From Enterobacteriaceae bacterium LSJC7 (GTDB lineage: Bacteria > Pseudomonadota > Gammaproteobacteria > Enterobacterales > Enterobacteriaceae): 64,000 nucleotides of DNA. The DNA is taken from NCBI GenBank assembly GCA_000302695.1, contig AMFN01000002.1, forward strand, positions 1 through 64,000, written 5' to 3'. A model generated the notes under the pieces. That model worked only from the letters and a program-made list of their open reading frames with translations, searched no databases and had not been told where the DNA came from. Shown in pieces: positions 32,464-42,896 of the stretch. A program made the position numbers and the translations under genes. How positions within the stretch are numbered: the stretch's first letter is position 1; the number at the start of each line of letters is the position of its first letter.

Positions 32464-34877
32464 TGATTGCTCGCTGGTTCTGGCGCGAATGGCGCTCTCC
32501 CTCCCTTTTGATTGTCTGGCTGGCGCTGAGCCTGGCGGTGGCCTGCGTGCTGGCGCTGGGCAATATCAGCGACCGCATGGAGCGGGGGTTAAGCCAACAG
32601 ACGCGTGAATTTATGGCCGGTGACCGCACGCTGCGCGCTTCGCGTGAGGTGCCACAGGCCTGGCTTGAGAAAGCGCAGCAGGACGGGCTGAATGTAGGCC
32701 GCCAGCTGACGTTTTCCACCATGACGTTTGCCGGTGACAGGCCGCAGCTTGCGAGCGTGAAGGCGGTTGATAACGTTTATCCAATGTACGGCGAGCTACA
32801 AACGCGCCCGGCCGGATTAACGCCGCAGCCTGGGACGGTGCTGGTGGAGCCGCGCTTACTGGCGCTGCTTGAGCTAAAGCCGGGTGACAGTATCGACGTG
32901 GGCGATACCACGTTACGAGTCGCAGGCGAAGTCATTCAGGAGCCGGACAGCGGTTTTAACCCGTTCCGTATGGCGCCGCGCCTGATGATGAATCTGGCAG
33001 ACGTAGAAAAAACCGGTGCAGTCCAGCCCGGTAGCCGCCTGACATGGCGCTATAAATTTGGCGGTAGCGACAGGCAGCTTGCGAGCTATGAGGCATGGCT
33101 GTTACCGCAGCTTAAGGCCGAGCACCAATGGACGGGACTGGAGCAGGATGACGGGGCGCTCGGTAAATCTCTCGAACGCTCGCAGCAGTTCCTGCTGCTG
33201 AGCGCACTGCTCACCTTGCTGCTCTCTGTTGCCGCGGTGGCGGTGGCAATGAGCCACTACTGTCGCAGTCGCTACGACCTGGTGGCGCTACTTAAAACCC
33301 TCGGTGCCGGACGCCAGGCGTTGCGTAAGCTCATTATTGGCCAGTGGCTGATGGTGCTGCTGCTTTCAGCCATCACTGGCGGGCTGGTGGGGTTGGGGTT
33401 TGAAGCGGCGCTGATACAATTGCTCAAACCCGTTTTGCCCACCACGCTTCCTGCCGCCAGCCTGTGGCCGTGGCTGTGGTCCATTGGTGGAATGGTGACG
33501 ATTTCATTGCTGGTGGGACTGCGTCCGTGGCGCTTGCTGCTGGCGACGCAACCGGTGCGGGTACTGCGCCGCGATGCGGTCGCCAACGTCTGGCCGCTGA
33601 AAATCTGGCTGCCGCTGGTGAGTGGTGTGGTGGTGGCGCTGCTGGCGCTGTTGATGGGCGGCAGTACGCTGCTGTGGGCGGTGCTGGCCGGGGCGCTGGT
33701 GCTGGCGGCGCTGTGTGGAGCCGTCGGGTGGTTGCTGCTGCGCCTGCTTAAGCGAGCGAGCGTAAGCTGGTTGCCGTTACGCCTGGCCGTGAACCGTTTG
33801 TTGCGCCAGCCGTGGGCAACGCTCAGTCAACTGGCGGCGTTTTCACTCTCCTTTATGCTGCTGGCGCTGCTGCTGATGCTGCGTGGCGATCTGCTGGACC
33901 GCTGGCGTCAGCAGCTACCGCCAGAAAGCCCGAACTACTTTCTGGTTAACATCTCCCCGGCTCAGGTGCAGCCGCTAAAAGAGTTTCTGGCGGAGCGCCA
34001 GATAATCCCTGATGCGTGGTACCCGGTGGTGCGCGCGCGCCTGACGCAGATTAACGGTCAGTCGACCGAAGGCAACCGCGACGAAGCGCTTAACCGCGAA
34101 CTGAACCTGACCTGGCAGAGCCAGAAGCCGAGCCATAACCCGATTGTGGCGGGCAGTTGGCCGCCACGCGACGGTGAGGTTTCTATAGAAGAAGGGCTGG
34201 CAAACCGTCTGAACATCCGTCTGGGTGAAACAATAAGTTTTACCGGTGACACGCAAACCTTCAGTGCGAAGGTCACCAGCGTGCGTAGGGTGGACTGGGA
34301 AAGCCTGCGGCCAAACTTCTATTTCATTTTCCCGCCAGGTACGCTGGATGGCCAGCCTCAGAGTTGGCTGACCAGCCTGCGCTGGGATGGTAGCAGCGCA
34401 TTGCTGACGCAGCTTAATCGTGAGTTCCCGACCGTCAGCCTGCTGGATATTGGTGCAATATTGCAGCAGGTGGGTCAGGTACTGGAACAGGTGAGTCGGG
34501 CGCTGGAGGTGATGGTGGTACTGGTGACCGCCTGCGGTCTGCTGCTGCTGTTTGCCCAGGTTCAGGTTGGGATGCGCCAGCGACATCAGGAACTGGTGGT
34601 TTGCCGCACGCTGGGTGCCGGTAAAAAACTGCTGCGCCAGACGTTGTGGTGTGAGTTTGCGTCACTTGGCATAGTGGCCGGGCTGGTGGCGGCGATTGGT
34701 GCAGAAACCGCGCTGGCGCTGCTACAAACGAAGGTCTTTGACTTCCCGTGGCAACCGGACTGGCGGCTGTGGCTGGCGCTGCCGTTATGTGGCGGCATTC
34801 TGCTGCTGCTTTGCGGAGGCTGGCTGGGCTCACGCCTGCTGAAAGGGCGGGCGCTGTTCCGTCATTTTCAGGAGTAA
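32463..34877 (+). CDS. ybbP: ABC transporter permease YbbP
   Basis: This is an 804-aa permease, the same length as E. coli YbbP. It is a FtsX/MacB-type duplicated permease: an N-terminal span, a periplasmic domain, spans near residues 250-430, a second periplasmic domain, and C-terminal spans ending LKGRALFRHFQE. The ATG at 32463 is preferred to GTG 32460 because of GGAGG spacing. Its start overlaps the ybbA stop. Confidence 0.95.
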   Translation: MIARWFWREWRSPSLLIVWLALSLAVACVLALGNISDRMERGLSQQTREFMAGDRTLRASREVPQAWLEKAQQDGLNVGRQLTFSTMTFAGDRPQLASVKAVDNVYPMYGELQTRPAGLTPQPGTVLVEPRLLALLELKPGDSIDVGDTTLRVAGEVIQEPDSGFNPFRMAPRLMMNLADVEKTGAVQPGSRLTWRYKFGGSDRQLASYEAWLLPQLKAEHQWTGLEQDDGALGKSLERSQQFLLLSALLTLLLSVAAVAVAMSHYCRSRYDLVALLKTLGAGRQALRKLIIGQWLMVLLLSAITGGLVGLGFEAALIQLLKPVLPTTLPAASLWPWLWSIGGMVTISLLVGLRPWRLLLATQPVRVLRRDAVANVWPLKIWLPLVSGVVVALLALLMGGSTLLWAVLAGALVLAALCGAVGWLLLRLLKRASVSWLPLRLAVNRLLRQPWATLSQLAAFSLSFMLLALLLMLRGDLLDRWRQQLPPESPNYFLVNISPAQVQPLKEFLAERQIIPDAWYPVVRARLTQINGQSTEGNRDEALNRELNLTWQSQKPSHNPIVAGSWPPRDGEVSIEEGLANRLNIRLGETISFTGDTQTFSAKVTSVRRVDWESLRPNFYFIFPPGTLDGQPQSWLTSLRWDGSSALLTQLNREFPTVSLLDIGAILQQVGQVLEQVSRALEVMVVLVTACGLLLLFAQVQVGMRQRHQELVVCRTLGAGKKLLRQTLWCEFASLGIVAGLVAAIGAETALALLQTKVFDFPWQPDWRLWLALPLCGGILLLLCGGWLGSRLLKGRALFRHFQE

Positions 34878-35058
34878 TTAACCCGCTTCTCGACATGCGC
34901 TGTAATATTTCGCAGCGCATGTCGCATTTCTGTAATATTTCTTCATACTTTCTTTACCCATTAACAGCACAAATCGTTAACTATCCATCACGTTTTGACA
35001 GAAAGAAACGTTAGGATGCGTGTGCTTATGTCAAGCAATTGTCAGGTAAGGATTACAC

Positions 35059-36210
35059 ATGAAAACAAATATAAAAGCGCTGGCGCAGTTAGTAGGCGCA
35101 GCAGTGGTATTAGGAACGGCCTCTTTTGCAGCACAGGCGGAAATCACCGTACTGAAGCAAGAGCCGCAGGCAGGGAACCCGCTTAGCCGTCTTAACTTCA
35201 CCGTAGGCGGCAGTATTCGTCCGCAGTTTAACAATATGACCGGTGATGGCGACAAAGGTTCCTTCCGCCGTAACGGTTTTGACGGCGGCACGCGTTTTCG
35301 TTTTGCAGCGGATTACTACCTGTTCGATGATATTAGCTGGATAAGCTACTACGAACTGGGCGTGAACATCCCGGCATTGTTTGACTGGGATAACCACTAT
35401 GCAGAAGGCGCACGTAACACGACTCGCCGTATGCTCTATACCGGCCTGAAGAGTGATACCTGGGGTACGTTGACCTTTGGCCAGCAGAACAGCATTTACT
35501 ATGATGTTGTTGGCGCAAAAACCGATATCTGGGATTACGACATGCGTGCCCAGGCACCGGGCAACGGCGTTGACGGCGACTACGACGGCTCTTACCGTTC
35601 ACGTAAGATGCTGAAGTACAAAAACACCTTCGGCGATGCCGATGTGTATGCCTCTTATCTGTTCGAAGATAACGATCGCCTCACCAGCGACAGCATGCGC
35701 TACAAGCGTAAGAGCGGCGGTTCTCTGGGTATTGATTACCACCTGACGACCGACCTGACCTGGGGTACGGCGTGGAACTATACCCGCGCGCAGATTCGTA
35801 ACCCGAATACCAGTGAAAGCAAAAACTACAACCAGAACATCCTGGGTACTGCGCTGAGCTGGACGCCGGAGAACTGGACCCTGTCTGCGGGCGCAGGCTG
35901 GTATGAAAACTTCCTGACCTCCAGAAGTGGGCGCATTAACAACTACTTCGCAGGCGATGCGTGGGGCGTTGAATACTTCATCGGTTACAAAATCCCGGTG
36001 GGTCAGTACGCCATCAAGTCCATCCAGCCTTACTTCATGGGTGACCGTCTGGAGTACATCAACGGACGTAACTACAAAATCATCGACAACGGCCTGGGCG
36101 TCAGCTTCCAGCTGGATTACGGCTTCCGCGTTGATTATGAGCACGTCTTCACCTCCAGCACCGACAAACAGGGTGACATGAACCTGGTGCGTCTGCGCTA
36201 CGACTTCTGA
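35059..36210 (+). CDS. General porin-family outer membrane protein
   Basis: This 383-aa protein has a signal peptide ending FAAQA and 16-strand porin features. They include YTGLKSDTWGTLTFGQQNS, the acidic L3-like segment YDVVGAKTDIWDYD, YKNTFGDADVYASYLFED, and a C-terminal Phe (VRLRYDF) recognised by the BAM machine. It is not clearly OmpC, OmpF or PhoE and has no gene name I can support. It stands where E. coli K-12 carries rhsD, so this is a variable site. Confidence 0.85.
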   Translation: MKTNIKALAQLVGAAVVLGTASFAAQAEITVLKQEPQAGNPLSRLNFTVGGSIRPQFNNMTGDGDKGSFRRNGFDGGTRFRFAADYYLFDDISWISYYELGVNIPALFDWDNHYAEGARNTTRRMLYTGLKSDTWGTLTFGQQNSIYYDVVGAKTDIWDYDMRAQAPGNGVDGDYDGSYRSRKMLKYKNTFGDADVYASYLFEDNDRLTSDSMRYKRKSGGSLGIDYHLTTDLTWGTAWNYTRAQIRNPNTSESKNYNQNILGTALSWTPENWTLSAGAGWYENFLTSRSGRINNYFAGDAWGVEYFIGYKIPVGQYAIKSIQPYFMGDRLEYINGRNYKIIDNGLGVSFQLDYGFRVDYEHVFTSSTDKQGDMNLVRLRYDF

Positions 36211-36238
36211 TAACCCACACTCAGTATGGTTATCAGCC

Positions 36239-36270
36239 AAAGGCCACCTTCAGGTGGCCTTTGTATTTTG
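36239..36270 (+). terminator. Terminator after the porin gene
   Basis: AAAGGCCACC/GGTGGCCTTT with a TTCA loop, then TGTATTTTG: a strong intrinsic terminator. Confidence 0.9.
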
Positions 36271-36584
36271 CGATTCATTTCACTCACCTGCCGTGCCGAC
36301 AGGCGCTGGATGTCGGTTTTCTGCGTGCAGTGATGCGCGATTAGACCACAGCCGCTTCTTTATTATTTATTTTATCCACTCAGCGTGTAGCAAAAAAATG
36401 ATAAAGACCTTATCAGATAATAGTTAATTGTCTTTTTTGAAAAATAAACTTCTGCTAATCTTGAATGGCGTTAAAATAAAAAAATCAATCAGTCTATTTA
36501 TATTGTTTAATATATTATTGCGGTGAATGGGTTTTCGTGACTGATATTCTGGATAGAATGATCTACCATTAACAGGGAGTTGTG
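36271..36584. other. AT-rich upstream region of the lipoprotein gene
   Basis: About 310 bp without a gene. From 36360 onward it is very A+T-rich, which suggests a promoter under H-NS-like silencing; no defined element can be named with confidence. Confidence 0.4.
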
Positions 36585-37310
36585 ATGATTAAAAGTCTGC
36601 GAAATCTCATGCTGGTGTTGCCTGCACTGTTTATTTCTGGCTGCACGGCGTTGCTGTGGCATGTCAATGATGCTAAAGAATACAGCTCCAGACGCAGTCT
36701 GGAATATTCTGATGTTATTTATTCAGCATTTGAATATAAAAATACCACGCTGTCGGTAAGCGGTAAGACAAAGACGCCTCAGGCTATTGACCTGCCTTTA
36801 TTCGGGGTGGGTTTCATCGGTAAGAAAAATGTCTATTTTGTTACGCAGAATGGCGATGAATTATTATCATTAAATGATTTAATGAAAACCGCACCTTTGC
36901 GGATGGTTGGTAATGAAAAATACATAGATATTGACATTACAGAAGATAAATATGCCAGCGCGAATGCGACTTTTCGCCAGTCTCTGAGTATCCGCACGCT
37001 GCAACCTGTCGCTGAACTCACGCTGGCGCAAAAAGACGCTCTGGTTAAGCAGGGATTTAGCGCGGGGAAGGATTACTACCAGAAAACTTTCTGGATTGAA
37101 GGCTTCATTATTAACCGCCAGCGTTTGAACGGGGATTTCCCGGCGACAGCCGCACTCAATGAGCGTTATCCGGTGCGTTTTTATACGCATAAATTGGTGA
37201 AGTCGTTTGATGGCGGCAAACTCACCTCCAATATTTTGTTAACGCCTGTCACGCTGGTTGGCGATATTTTGCTGATCCCATTTTATCTGGTATCGGCAAT
37301 CAATGGGTAG
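36585..37310 (+). CDS. Putative lipoprotein, unrecognised
   Basis: This 241-aa protein has a lipoprotein signal (LMLVLPALFISGCTAL, lipobox ISGC; +2 residue Thr, so outer membrane is likely). The body is beta-rich (IDLPLFGVGFIGKKNVYFV) and the C-terminus is hydrophobic (TLVGDILLIPFYLVSAING). ATG 36585 has AGGGAG at good spacing. Similar lipoproteins of unknown role occur in Enterobacteriaceae. It is followed 56 bp later by a DUF3592-type gene. Confidence 0.75.
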   Translation: MIKSLRNLMLVLPALFISGCTALLWHVNDAKEYSSRRSLEYSDVIYSAFEYKNTTLSVSGKTKTPQAIDLPLFGVGFIGKKNVYFVTQNGDELLSLNDLMKTAPLRMVGNEKYIDIDITEDKYASANATFRQSLSIRTLQPVAELTLAQKDALVKQGFSAGKDYYQKTFWIEGFIINRQRLNGDFPATAALNERYPVRFYTHKLVKSFDGGKLTSNILLTPVTLVGDILLIPFYLVSAING

Positions 37311-37366
37311 CAGCCGCTTGCGCTAAAGGCAGTCATAGGTACAACCTGGTTATTAAAGGATTAAGC

Positions 37367-38056
37367 ATGCATAAAAAATTTGGTGTTCTCTTTTTACTCG
37401 GTGTTTTACTTACGGTGTTAAGCGGGTATCTGGCTTTGACAACGTGGCAATTTCAAAAGAGCGCCCTGCGCGCAGTCGGGGTTGTGACGGATTTGCGTTA
37501 CAGCAAGGACAGCGACTCTTCTTCAGGCGTGTGGTTCCCGGAAGTCACATTTGAAGATGAAACCGGGCAGCGTATTACGTTTGACTCCTCTTTCGGCAGT
37601 TCAGGCTATCGCAACATGCTGGGTAAAGCAGTGGGCGTTATTTATCAGCCTGGAGATGCGCAGAATGCGAAAATTGATGATAAGTCAGGTCTCTATATCG
37701 GGACTATTGTCAGCGGCATTTTTGCTCTGGTTCTGATGATTATTGGCGGTGCGGGCTATGCCATTGCCAGTAAAGGGCGCCGGAGCAGCAAACTGCTGCA
37801 TGAAGGCAAACCGCTTGCCGCACAAATTATCAGCATTGAGCAGAACGAGGCACTGAATATTAATGGCCGTCATCCCTGGCGCATTATCTGCCAGTGGTTA
37901 AATACCCAGACAAACGAAGTACATGTATTTAAAAGCGCAAATCTCTTTTATGATCCCAGCCCCTATTTGCAGGATGACAACATCACGGTTTATGTAAACA
38001 AGAGCAACATGAAGAAATATTTTGTGGATATCTCTCATTTGCCGAAAGAAGCATGA
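37367..38056 (+). CDS. DUF3592-like membrane protein, copy 1
   Basis: This is a 229-aa protein. An N-terminal span (FLLGVLLTVLSGYLAL) is followed by an extracytoplasmic domain with GVVTDLRYS, FPEVTFEDETGQRITF and GYRNMLGKAVGVIYQP. A second span (GTIVSGIFALVLMIIGGAG) and a C-terminal domain (GRHPWRIICQWLN...KYFVDISHLP) complete it. It is clearly paralogous to the protein at 44695-45414. The function is unknown. Confidence 0.8.
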   Translation: MHKKFGVLFLLGVLLTVLSGYLALTTWQFQKSALRAVGVVTDLRYSKDSDSSSGVWFPEVTFEDETGQRITFDSSFGSSGYRNMLGKAVGVIYQPGDAQNAKIDDKSGLYIGTIVSGIFALVLMIIGGAGYAIASKGRRSSKLLHEGKPLAAQIISIEQNEALNINGRHPWRIICQWLNTQTNEVHVFKSANLFYDPSPYLQDDNITVYVNKSNMKKYFVDISHLPKEA

Positions 38057-38144
38057 TTCGTGGCATAACCTGTCTGTTGACGCGGGGAGCCTGACTTCCC
38101 GCTTTTCAGAGCATGGCGTTTTAGCTGGCGGGGCATTTTGCTTG

Positions 38145-39269
38145 TTATTTTACGCCACGCGCCTGCAACCAGCCTTTGACCTCTTCATAGCTCCCTTCAA
38201 AACGAATCTGATCGCGTTTTTTACTTAACTGATAGCGGTACATTGGGTCGTAATAATCACTCAGCAGCGGGGCCAGCCAGCTCAGGTGCGCACCAGGGGC
38301 ATTATCACGGCGGTGTTGTACCAGCGCCTGCTCCAGCTGTGCATTCAGGCGCAAGTAATTTTCCAGCCCCAGTCGGCGGCGAATGGCGCTCAGACCGTGG
38401 CGTAAATAGCCCGCAAACGCCAGCCAGCCTGCTTCCTCACCCAGTTGGTTAATAAATGCCGCCGCCATCTGGCGAAAGTACTCTTCTTCCAGCCTTGCCA
38501 GACGGCGCTCAAACGGATCGTTAATCACGACAATATCCGCACGTTGCATCTGATTGCGTAGCGCCAATGGAATGTGGCGTGAGCCAATAGCCGCACCTTC
38601 ATCTTCCAGTACCCAGCTAAAGCCAGGTAGCTCGCCCTGTGCCTGTGACTTTTGCAGCAGCGTCACCGCCAGCTGATTTTCAAACGTCGCCTGGGAAGGT
38701 TGTTCTGCCAGCATGCCACCAAACGACGAACCGCGGTGGCGGGCAATGCCTTCCAGATCCACGCCCCAGGCCAGTTCGCGCACCAGTAGCGTTTTACCGC
38801 AGCCAGTATTACCACTGATGAGCAGCATGGGGCGCAAAATCTGCCTGGCTGAGGCGTCCTGGGCATACTGGCGCAGTGCGCGGTAACCACCGTCCACTAA
38901 CGGGAAATCAATGCCGGATCCGCGCAGCCACTGTTGAACGATATGCGAGCGTAGTCCACCGCGCGCACAGCAGATATAGCCGTCAGGATGTGCTTTACAC
39001 CAGTCCCGCCAGGCGGCAATGCGTGCTTCACGCGTTGCGCCACTGACCAACTGCTGGCCCAACTCCAGGGCTGCCTGTTGGCCAGACTGCTTATAACAGG
39101 TGCCGACGGCGGCGCGTTCGCCATCTTCCATCAGCGGCTGATTGTCGGCGCAAGGCAGTGCGCCCTGGGCAAATTCGACCTGCGCACGTACGTCCAACAG
39201 CGGAACGTCGGCGAGTAATAACTGCGCATAGTCCTGAGTGTCAGAACGATGAGGGAGGGTTGTCTCCAT
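38145..39269 (-). CDS. selU: tRNA 2-selenouridine/geranyl-2-thiouridine synthase SelU
   Basis: This 374-aa enzyme (E. coli YbbB is 364 aa) has an N-terminal rhodanese domain with catalytic Cys in YICCARGGLRS and a P-loop domain (LISGNTGCGKT). It geranylates and selenates 2-thiouridine at the wobble position of tRNA. It converges on the DUF3592-like gene. The start METTLPHRSDTQDY is family-like. Confidence 0.95.
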   Translation of the reverse strand: METTLPHRSDTQDYAQLLLADVPLLDVRAQVEFAQGALPCADNQPLMEDGERAAVGTCYKQSGQQAALELGQQLVSGATREARIAAWRDWCKAHPDGYICCARGGLRSHIVQQWLRGSGIDFPLVDGGYRALRQYAQDASARQILRPMLLISGNTGCGKTLLVRELAWGVDLEGIARHRGSSFGGMLAEQPSQATFENQLAVTLLQKSQAQGELPGFSWVLEDEGAAIGSRHIPLALRNQMQRADIVVINDPFERRLARLEEEYFRQMAAAFINQLGEEAGWLAFAGYLRHGLSAIRRRLGLENYLRLNAQLEQALVQHRRDNAPGAHLSWLAPLLSDYYDPMYRYQLSKKRDQIRFEGSYEEVKGWLQARGVK

Positions 39270-39453
39270 GCGTAACCTTGTCGCCGCAGGCGTGTCTGGA
39301 GTGCGGCTTTGCAGAAGTGATAGCGAATTTTACGGAGTCTGAGAGGGGAAGTGCAACTGCCTTTGACGGGATAATTGTCTGGTGACGACGGTGAAGGCGA
39401 CCGGCGGCAGTAAAAAGCAGACGGCGAGCGCCGTCTGCATGACGATAAAGCCG

Positions 39454-40521
39454 TTAGCCGCCCAGACGCACCTGCGCCCAGGCGATGCCGCTGGCATATT
39501 CTTGTGGCAGCAGTGGCATTAATGCTTCGAGTGAGGCAGAAAGACGGCCGATGTCGCTGTCGTTAAGGTTCAGATGTCCCACCTTACGCCCCGGGCGCAC
39601 CTCTTTGTCGTACCAGTGCAGATGGACCAGCGGCAGGCGCAGCCAGTCATAGTTGAGCGCCGTGCCAATCAGGTTCACCATCACCGACGGGGTGTTGACC
39701 ACCGGCTTTGGCAGCGCCAGTTTCAGAATGGCACGCAGATGCAGTTCAAACTGGCTGATGGAAGCACCGTTTTGCGTCCAGTGCCCGCTGTTGTGCACGC
39801 GCGGTGCCAGTTCGTTAATCAGCAGGCCAGCCGGCGTGACAAAGCACTCCATCGCCATCACGCCAACGTAGTTCAGTTCCTGCATAATGGCGCTCAGCAT
39901 GGCTTCTGCCTGCTGCTGCTGGGCAAGATCTGCCAGCGGGAAGGCAACACTGGTGCGCAGAATGCCGTCCTGATGCAAATTGTGGGTCAGCGGATAAAAT
40001 ACGCAGTTACCATCGTGGCCGCGTGCGCCAACCAGCGACACTTCGCCGGAGAAGTTAATGCCTTGCTCGACAATACACTCGCCATAACAGTCGGCGGGCA
40101 GTTGTTCCACGTCCGCAGCGCGCAGCCGCCACTGACCACGGCCATCGTAGCCACCGGTGCGGCGCTTCACAATGGCCAGCTCGCCCAGGCGCTCGAAGAC
40201 GCCTGGCCACTGCTGGGCATTTGCCAGTAGCTGCCACGGCGCAGTCGCCAGGTTGAGCTTGTCGAAAAGCTGCTTTTGCGTGAGACGGTCGGCGATTATC
40301 GGGAACACGTCGCGGTTAACAAAAGCCGGGTGACGCTCCAGTTCGCGGGTGAGGGCGGTTTCAGGCCAGCGCTCGATTTCTGCGGTGATAACGCTTTGCT
40401 GAAATGGTACCGCTTCCGGCTCGGCGTCCAGACCGACCGGGTAAACCGCAATGCCCAGTGGCTCACCGGCCTGGCGCAGCATGCGCCCAAGCTGGCCGTT
40501 GCCCAGTACGCAAACCTGCAT
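39454..40521 (-). CDS. purK: N5-carboxyaminoimidazole ribonucleotide synthase PurK
   Basis: This 355-aa ATP-grasp enzyme of purine synthesis converts AIR, bicarbonate and ATP to N5-[23 protein letters not shown] starts it, and the ATP-grasp motifs VKRRTGGYDGRGQWR and LAPRVHNSGHWT are clear. The gene overlaps the purE stop by one base (TAATG). Confidence 0.96.
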   Translation of the reverse strand: MQVCVLGNGQLGRMLRQAGEPLGIAVYPVGLDAEPEAVPFQQSVITAEIERWPETALTRELERHPAFVNRDVFPIIADRLTQKQLFDKLNLATAPWQLLANAQQWPGVFERLGELAIVKRRTGGYDGRGQWRLRAADVEQLPADCYGECIVEQGINFSGEVSLVGARGHDGNCVFYPLTHNLHQDGILRTSVAFPLADLAQQQQAEAMLSAIMQELNYVGVMAMECFVTPAGLLINELAPRVHNSGHWTQNGASISQFELHLRAILKLALPKPVVNTPSVMVNLIGTALNYDWLRLPLVHLHWYDKEVRPGRKVGHLNLNDSDIGRLSASLEALMPLLPQEYASGIAWAQVRLGG

Positions 40522-41027
40522 TACGCGCCCTCCCGCGGGTCCGGGTTATTCAGCACCTCGTCGGTCTGCTGCTGGCGCCACGCCGCCAGACGCTGGTGCA
40601 GCGCCGGATCGTGCTGGGCGAGAATTTGTGCTGCCAGAAGACCTGCGTTCGCTGCACCAGCTTTACCAATTGCCAGCGTACCGACCGGAATGCCGCGCGG
40701 CATCTGGACAATGGAGTAAAGGCTGTCAATGCCGCTCAGCGCCGCGCTTTGCACCGGCACACCCAGCACCGGCACCAGCGTTTTAGCCGCAATCATGCCC
40801 GGCAGGTGCGCTGCACCACCCGCGCCCGCAATAATGACCTGAAATCCGTTGCTCTGGGCCGCTTCGGCAAAGCTGAATAGCTTGTCCGGCGTGCGGTGCG
40901 CGGAAACCACTTCAACGTGGTGTGGAACGTCAAGGGCAGTGAGGACTTCGGCGGTAAACTGCATGGTTGCCCAGTCGCTCTGGGAACCCATCACAATGGC
41001 GATTCGCGTGGCCTGGTGAGAAGACAT
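40521..41027 (-). CDS. purE: N5-CAIR mutase PurE
   Basis: This 168-aa class I PurE (E. coli 169 aa) converts N5-CAIR to CAIR. The active-site blocks [17 protein letters not shown] and [12 protein letters not shown] are all intact. It is the first gene of purEK, preceded by a PurR operator. Confidence 0.96.
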   Translation of the reverse strand: MSSHQATRIAIVMGSQSDWATMQFTAEVLTALDVPHHVEVVSAHRTPDKLFSFAEAAQSNGFQVIIAGAGGAAHLPGMIAAKTLVPVLGVPVQSAALSGIDSLYSIVQMPRGIPVGTLAIGKAGAANAGLLAAQILAQHDPALHQRLAAWRQQQTDEVLNNPDPREGA

Positions 41028-41110
41028 ACGTCCTGGAACTCCTGTGAATCGGGAAGATAATGGCGGTCATTGCTAACGAAGGGCTCAGAGAATAGCACGG
41101 AATACCGGCA

Positions 41111-41126
41111 AGGAAAACGGTTGCGT
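41111..41126 (-). promoter_or_regulatory. PurR operator upstream of purEK
   Basis: On the minus strand the 16 bases read ACGCAACCGTTTTCCT, close to the PurR consensus ACGCAAACGTTTTCGT and lying 84 bp before purE. Purine repression is expected, as in E. coli. The rest of the 300-bp gap before the next gene shows no gene. Confidence 0.8.
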
Positions 41127-41327
41127 CGTTGATGGCAGAGGGTTCTTGCTCACGCCCGTGAGGGGCTAAAACGCGCGAAATATCCTCACCGTTTTTATCT
41201 GTAGCCTGTAAACCGGGGGCTATAGCGCTCAGGAAGGTGAAGGGTTACGAAATGACTCTGTGCAGAGTCTGGGCGTGCGGCATAAAAGCGGTCTGAAGCC
41301 AGTCAGGTGAAGACACCATGGCGGCTT

Positions 41328-41573
41328 TTACACCGCAAACCAGCGTCGCCAGACAAAACGAATAATGAAAAACTCGATGGTGCCAATCAGCAGGAACCAC
41401 AGGCAAAACAAAATGGTGTACAGCTGATTGAGGTCAACCAGGTGAAAGCGTGTCATCAGGCTTTGTGCCAGCGTCAGGCCGAGGCTCGGCGCAGGAAGCA
41501 GCAGGCAGGAGAGAAACGCCAGCAGTAAAATACTGCCTGCGGTGAGCAGCGGCTGGAACGGTTGGTTTGTCAC
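41328..41573 (-). CDS. Small two-span inner-membrane protein
   Basis: This 81-aa frame starts at GTG 41573 with spans at about residues 10-33 and 48-72 (LYTILFCLWFLLIGTIEFFI) and an Arg-rich C-terminus. It sits alone between purE and lpxH and no ribosome site stands out. It is conserved-looking, but I do not recognise a family. Confidence 0.6.
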   Translation of the reverse strand: MTNQPFQPLLTAGSILLLAFLSCLLLPAPSLGLTLAQSLMTRFHLVDLNQLYTILFCLWFLLIGTIEFFIIRFVWRRWFAV

Positions 41574-41675
41574 GGTGTTACATCCAGGTTAAAAACCGCT
41601 ATTGTCGGTAAATTAGCACCGTAGTGCAAATGTTGTGCAGGCCAGCTGTGCTGGCGATGTTGTTGAGGCCGCGGC

Positions 41676-42398
41676 TCAGAAGGGGAAAGCAATCAATTCC
41701 ACGTCGTCAGCGCTGACTTTTATCATGGAGCCTTCGTTGTGCCATGCGCCCAGCACGCAGCGCCTGGCCGGTGCGCCGTTAGCGTTGAGTTCGTGGATGG
41801 CGGGGCGATGGGTATGGCCGTGGATAAGCCACTGTACGCGATGGCGGGTAAACGCCTGCAACACGGCTGTGGCGTTAACGTCCATGATGTCCATAGATTT
41901 GCTGCTGTTGGCGGCTTTGCTGTGCGCACGCATGCGAGACGCAATGCGGCGGCGGATGAAAAGCGGCAGCATTAAAAACGCGCGCTGTATCCAGGGATTG
42001 TGTACCCGGGCGCGAAAGGCCTGGTAACCCGCATCGTCGGTGCACAGCGTGTCGCCGTGCATGATAAGCACGCGCCGCCCGTCGATATCCAGCACGCACT
42101 CTTCTGCCAGCAATTGCATGCCGCAGGCTCGGGCAAAGCGTCTGCCGAGCAGAAAGTCACGGTTGCCGTGAATAAAATAGCAGGGCACGCCAGCGTCCGT
42201 CAGCGCACGCAGCGCGCTGGCGATGTCCTGGTGAAGCGGGTTGGGTTCATCATCACCAATCCAGACTTCAAACAAGTCGCCAAGGATATAAAGCGCGTCG
42301 GCGTTACGGGCATCTCCTGCCAAAAAACGCAGAAAACCGGCGGTTATCGCCGGTTCATCCGTACTCAAGTGCAAGTCTGCAATAAACAGCGTTGCCAC
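41676..42398 (-). CDS. lpxH: UDP-2,3-diacylglucosamine diphosphatase LpxH
   Basis: This is a 240-aa calcineurin-like phosphoesterase of lipid A synthesis. Metal ligands are seen in [37 protein letters not shown] and HGHTHRP. It hydrolyses UDP-2,3-diacylglucosamine to lipid X at the inner membrane. It follows ppiB by 3 bp, as in E. coli. Confidence 0.96.
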   Translation of the reverse strand: MATLFIADLHLSTDEPAITAGFLRFLAGDARNADALYILGDLFEVWIGDDEPNPLHQDIASALRALTDAGVPCYFIHGNRDFLLGRRFARACGMQLLAEECVLDIDGRRVLIMHGDTLCTDDAGYQAFRARVHNPWIQRAFLMLPLFIRRRIASRMRAHSKAANSSKSMDIMDVNATAVLQAFTRHRVQWLIHGHTHRPAIHELNANGAPARRCVLGAWHNEGSMIKVSADDVELIAFPF

Positions 42399-42401
42399 GA
42401 A

Positions 42402-42896
42402 TTACTCGCTGACGGTCACGCTTTCAACGATAACGTCTTCTTTCGGTACGTCCTGATGCATGCCGCTGCGACCTGTAGCCACGCCTTTGATTTTGTCGAC
42501 CACATCCATGCCTTCAACCACTTCGGCAAATACACAGTAGCCCCAACCTTGCAGGCTTTCGCCGCTGAAGTTCAGGAAGTCGTTGTCCACAACGTTAATA
42601 AAAAACTGTGCGGTCGCGGAGTGCGGAGCCTGAGTACGCGCCATCGCCAGCGTGCCACGGGTGTTTTTCAGGCCGTTGTTGGCTTCGTTCTGAACCGGAT
42701 CTTTGGTTTCTTTTTGCTTCATGCCCGGCTCAAAGCCACCGCCCTGAACCATAAAACCGTTGATAACACGGTGGAAAATGGTGTTGTTGTAGAAGCCTTC
42801 GCGGCAGTAATCCAGGAAGTTTTTAACGGTGAGCGGCGCTTTGTCATCAAAGGTTTTGATAACAATGTCGCCATGATTGGTATGGAAAGTAACCAT
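42402..42896 (-). CDS. ppiB: Cytoplasmic peptidyl-prolyl cis-trans isomerase B
   Basis: This is a 164-aa cyclophilin (E. coli PpiB is 164 aa). [16 protein letters not shown] begins it, and [13 protein letters not shown] and [10 protein letters not shown] carry the active-site Arg, Phe and Gln. The ATG at 42896 is chosen for exact family length; a longer frame to 43052 is not supported. It is divergent from cysS. Confidence 0.96.
   Translation of the reverse strand: MVTFHTNHGDIVIKTFDDKAPLTVKNFLDYCREGFYNNTIFHRVINGFMVQGGGFEPGMKQKETKDPVQNEANNGLKNTRGTLAMARTQAPHSATAQFFINVVDNDFLNFSGESLQGWGYCVFAEVVEGMDVVDKIKGVATGRSGMHQDVPKEDVIVESVTVSE

Noticed and set aside
35599-36240. A 213-codon minus-strand frame over the porin gene
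   Set aside because: Antisense to a clear porin with signal peptide and C-terminal Phe.
39574-40230. A 218-codon plus-strand frame over purK
   Set aside because: Shadow of the purK reading frame in G+C-rich DNA; composition is that of an antisense frame.
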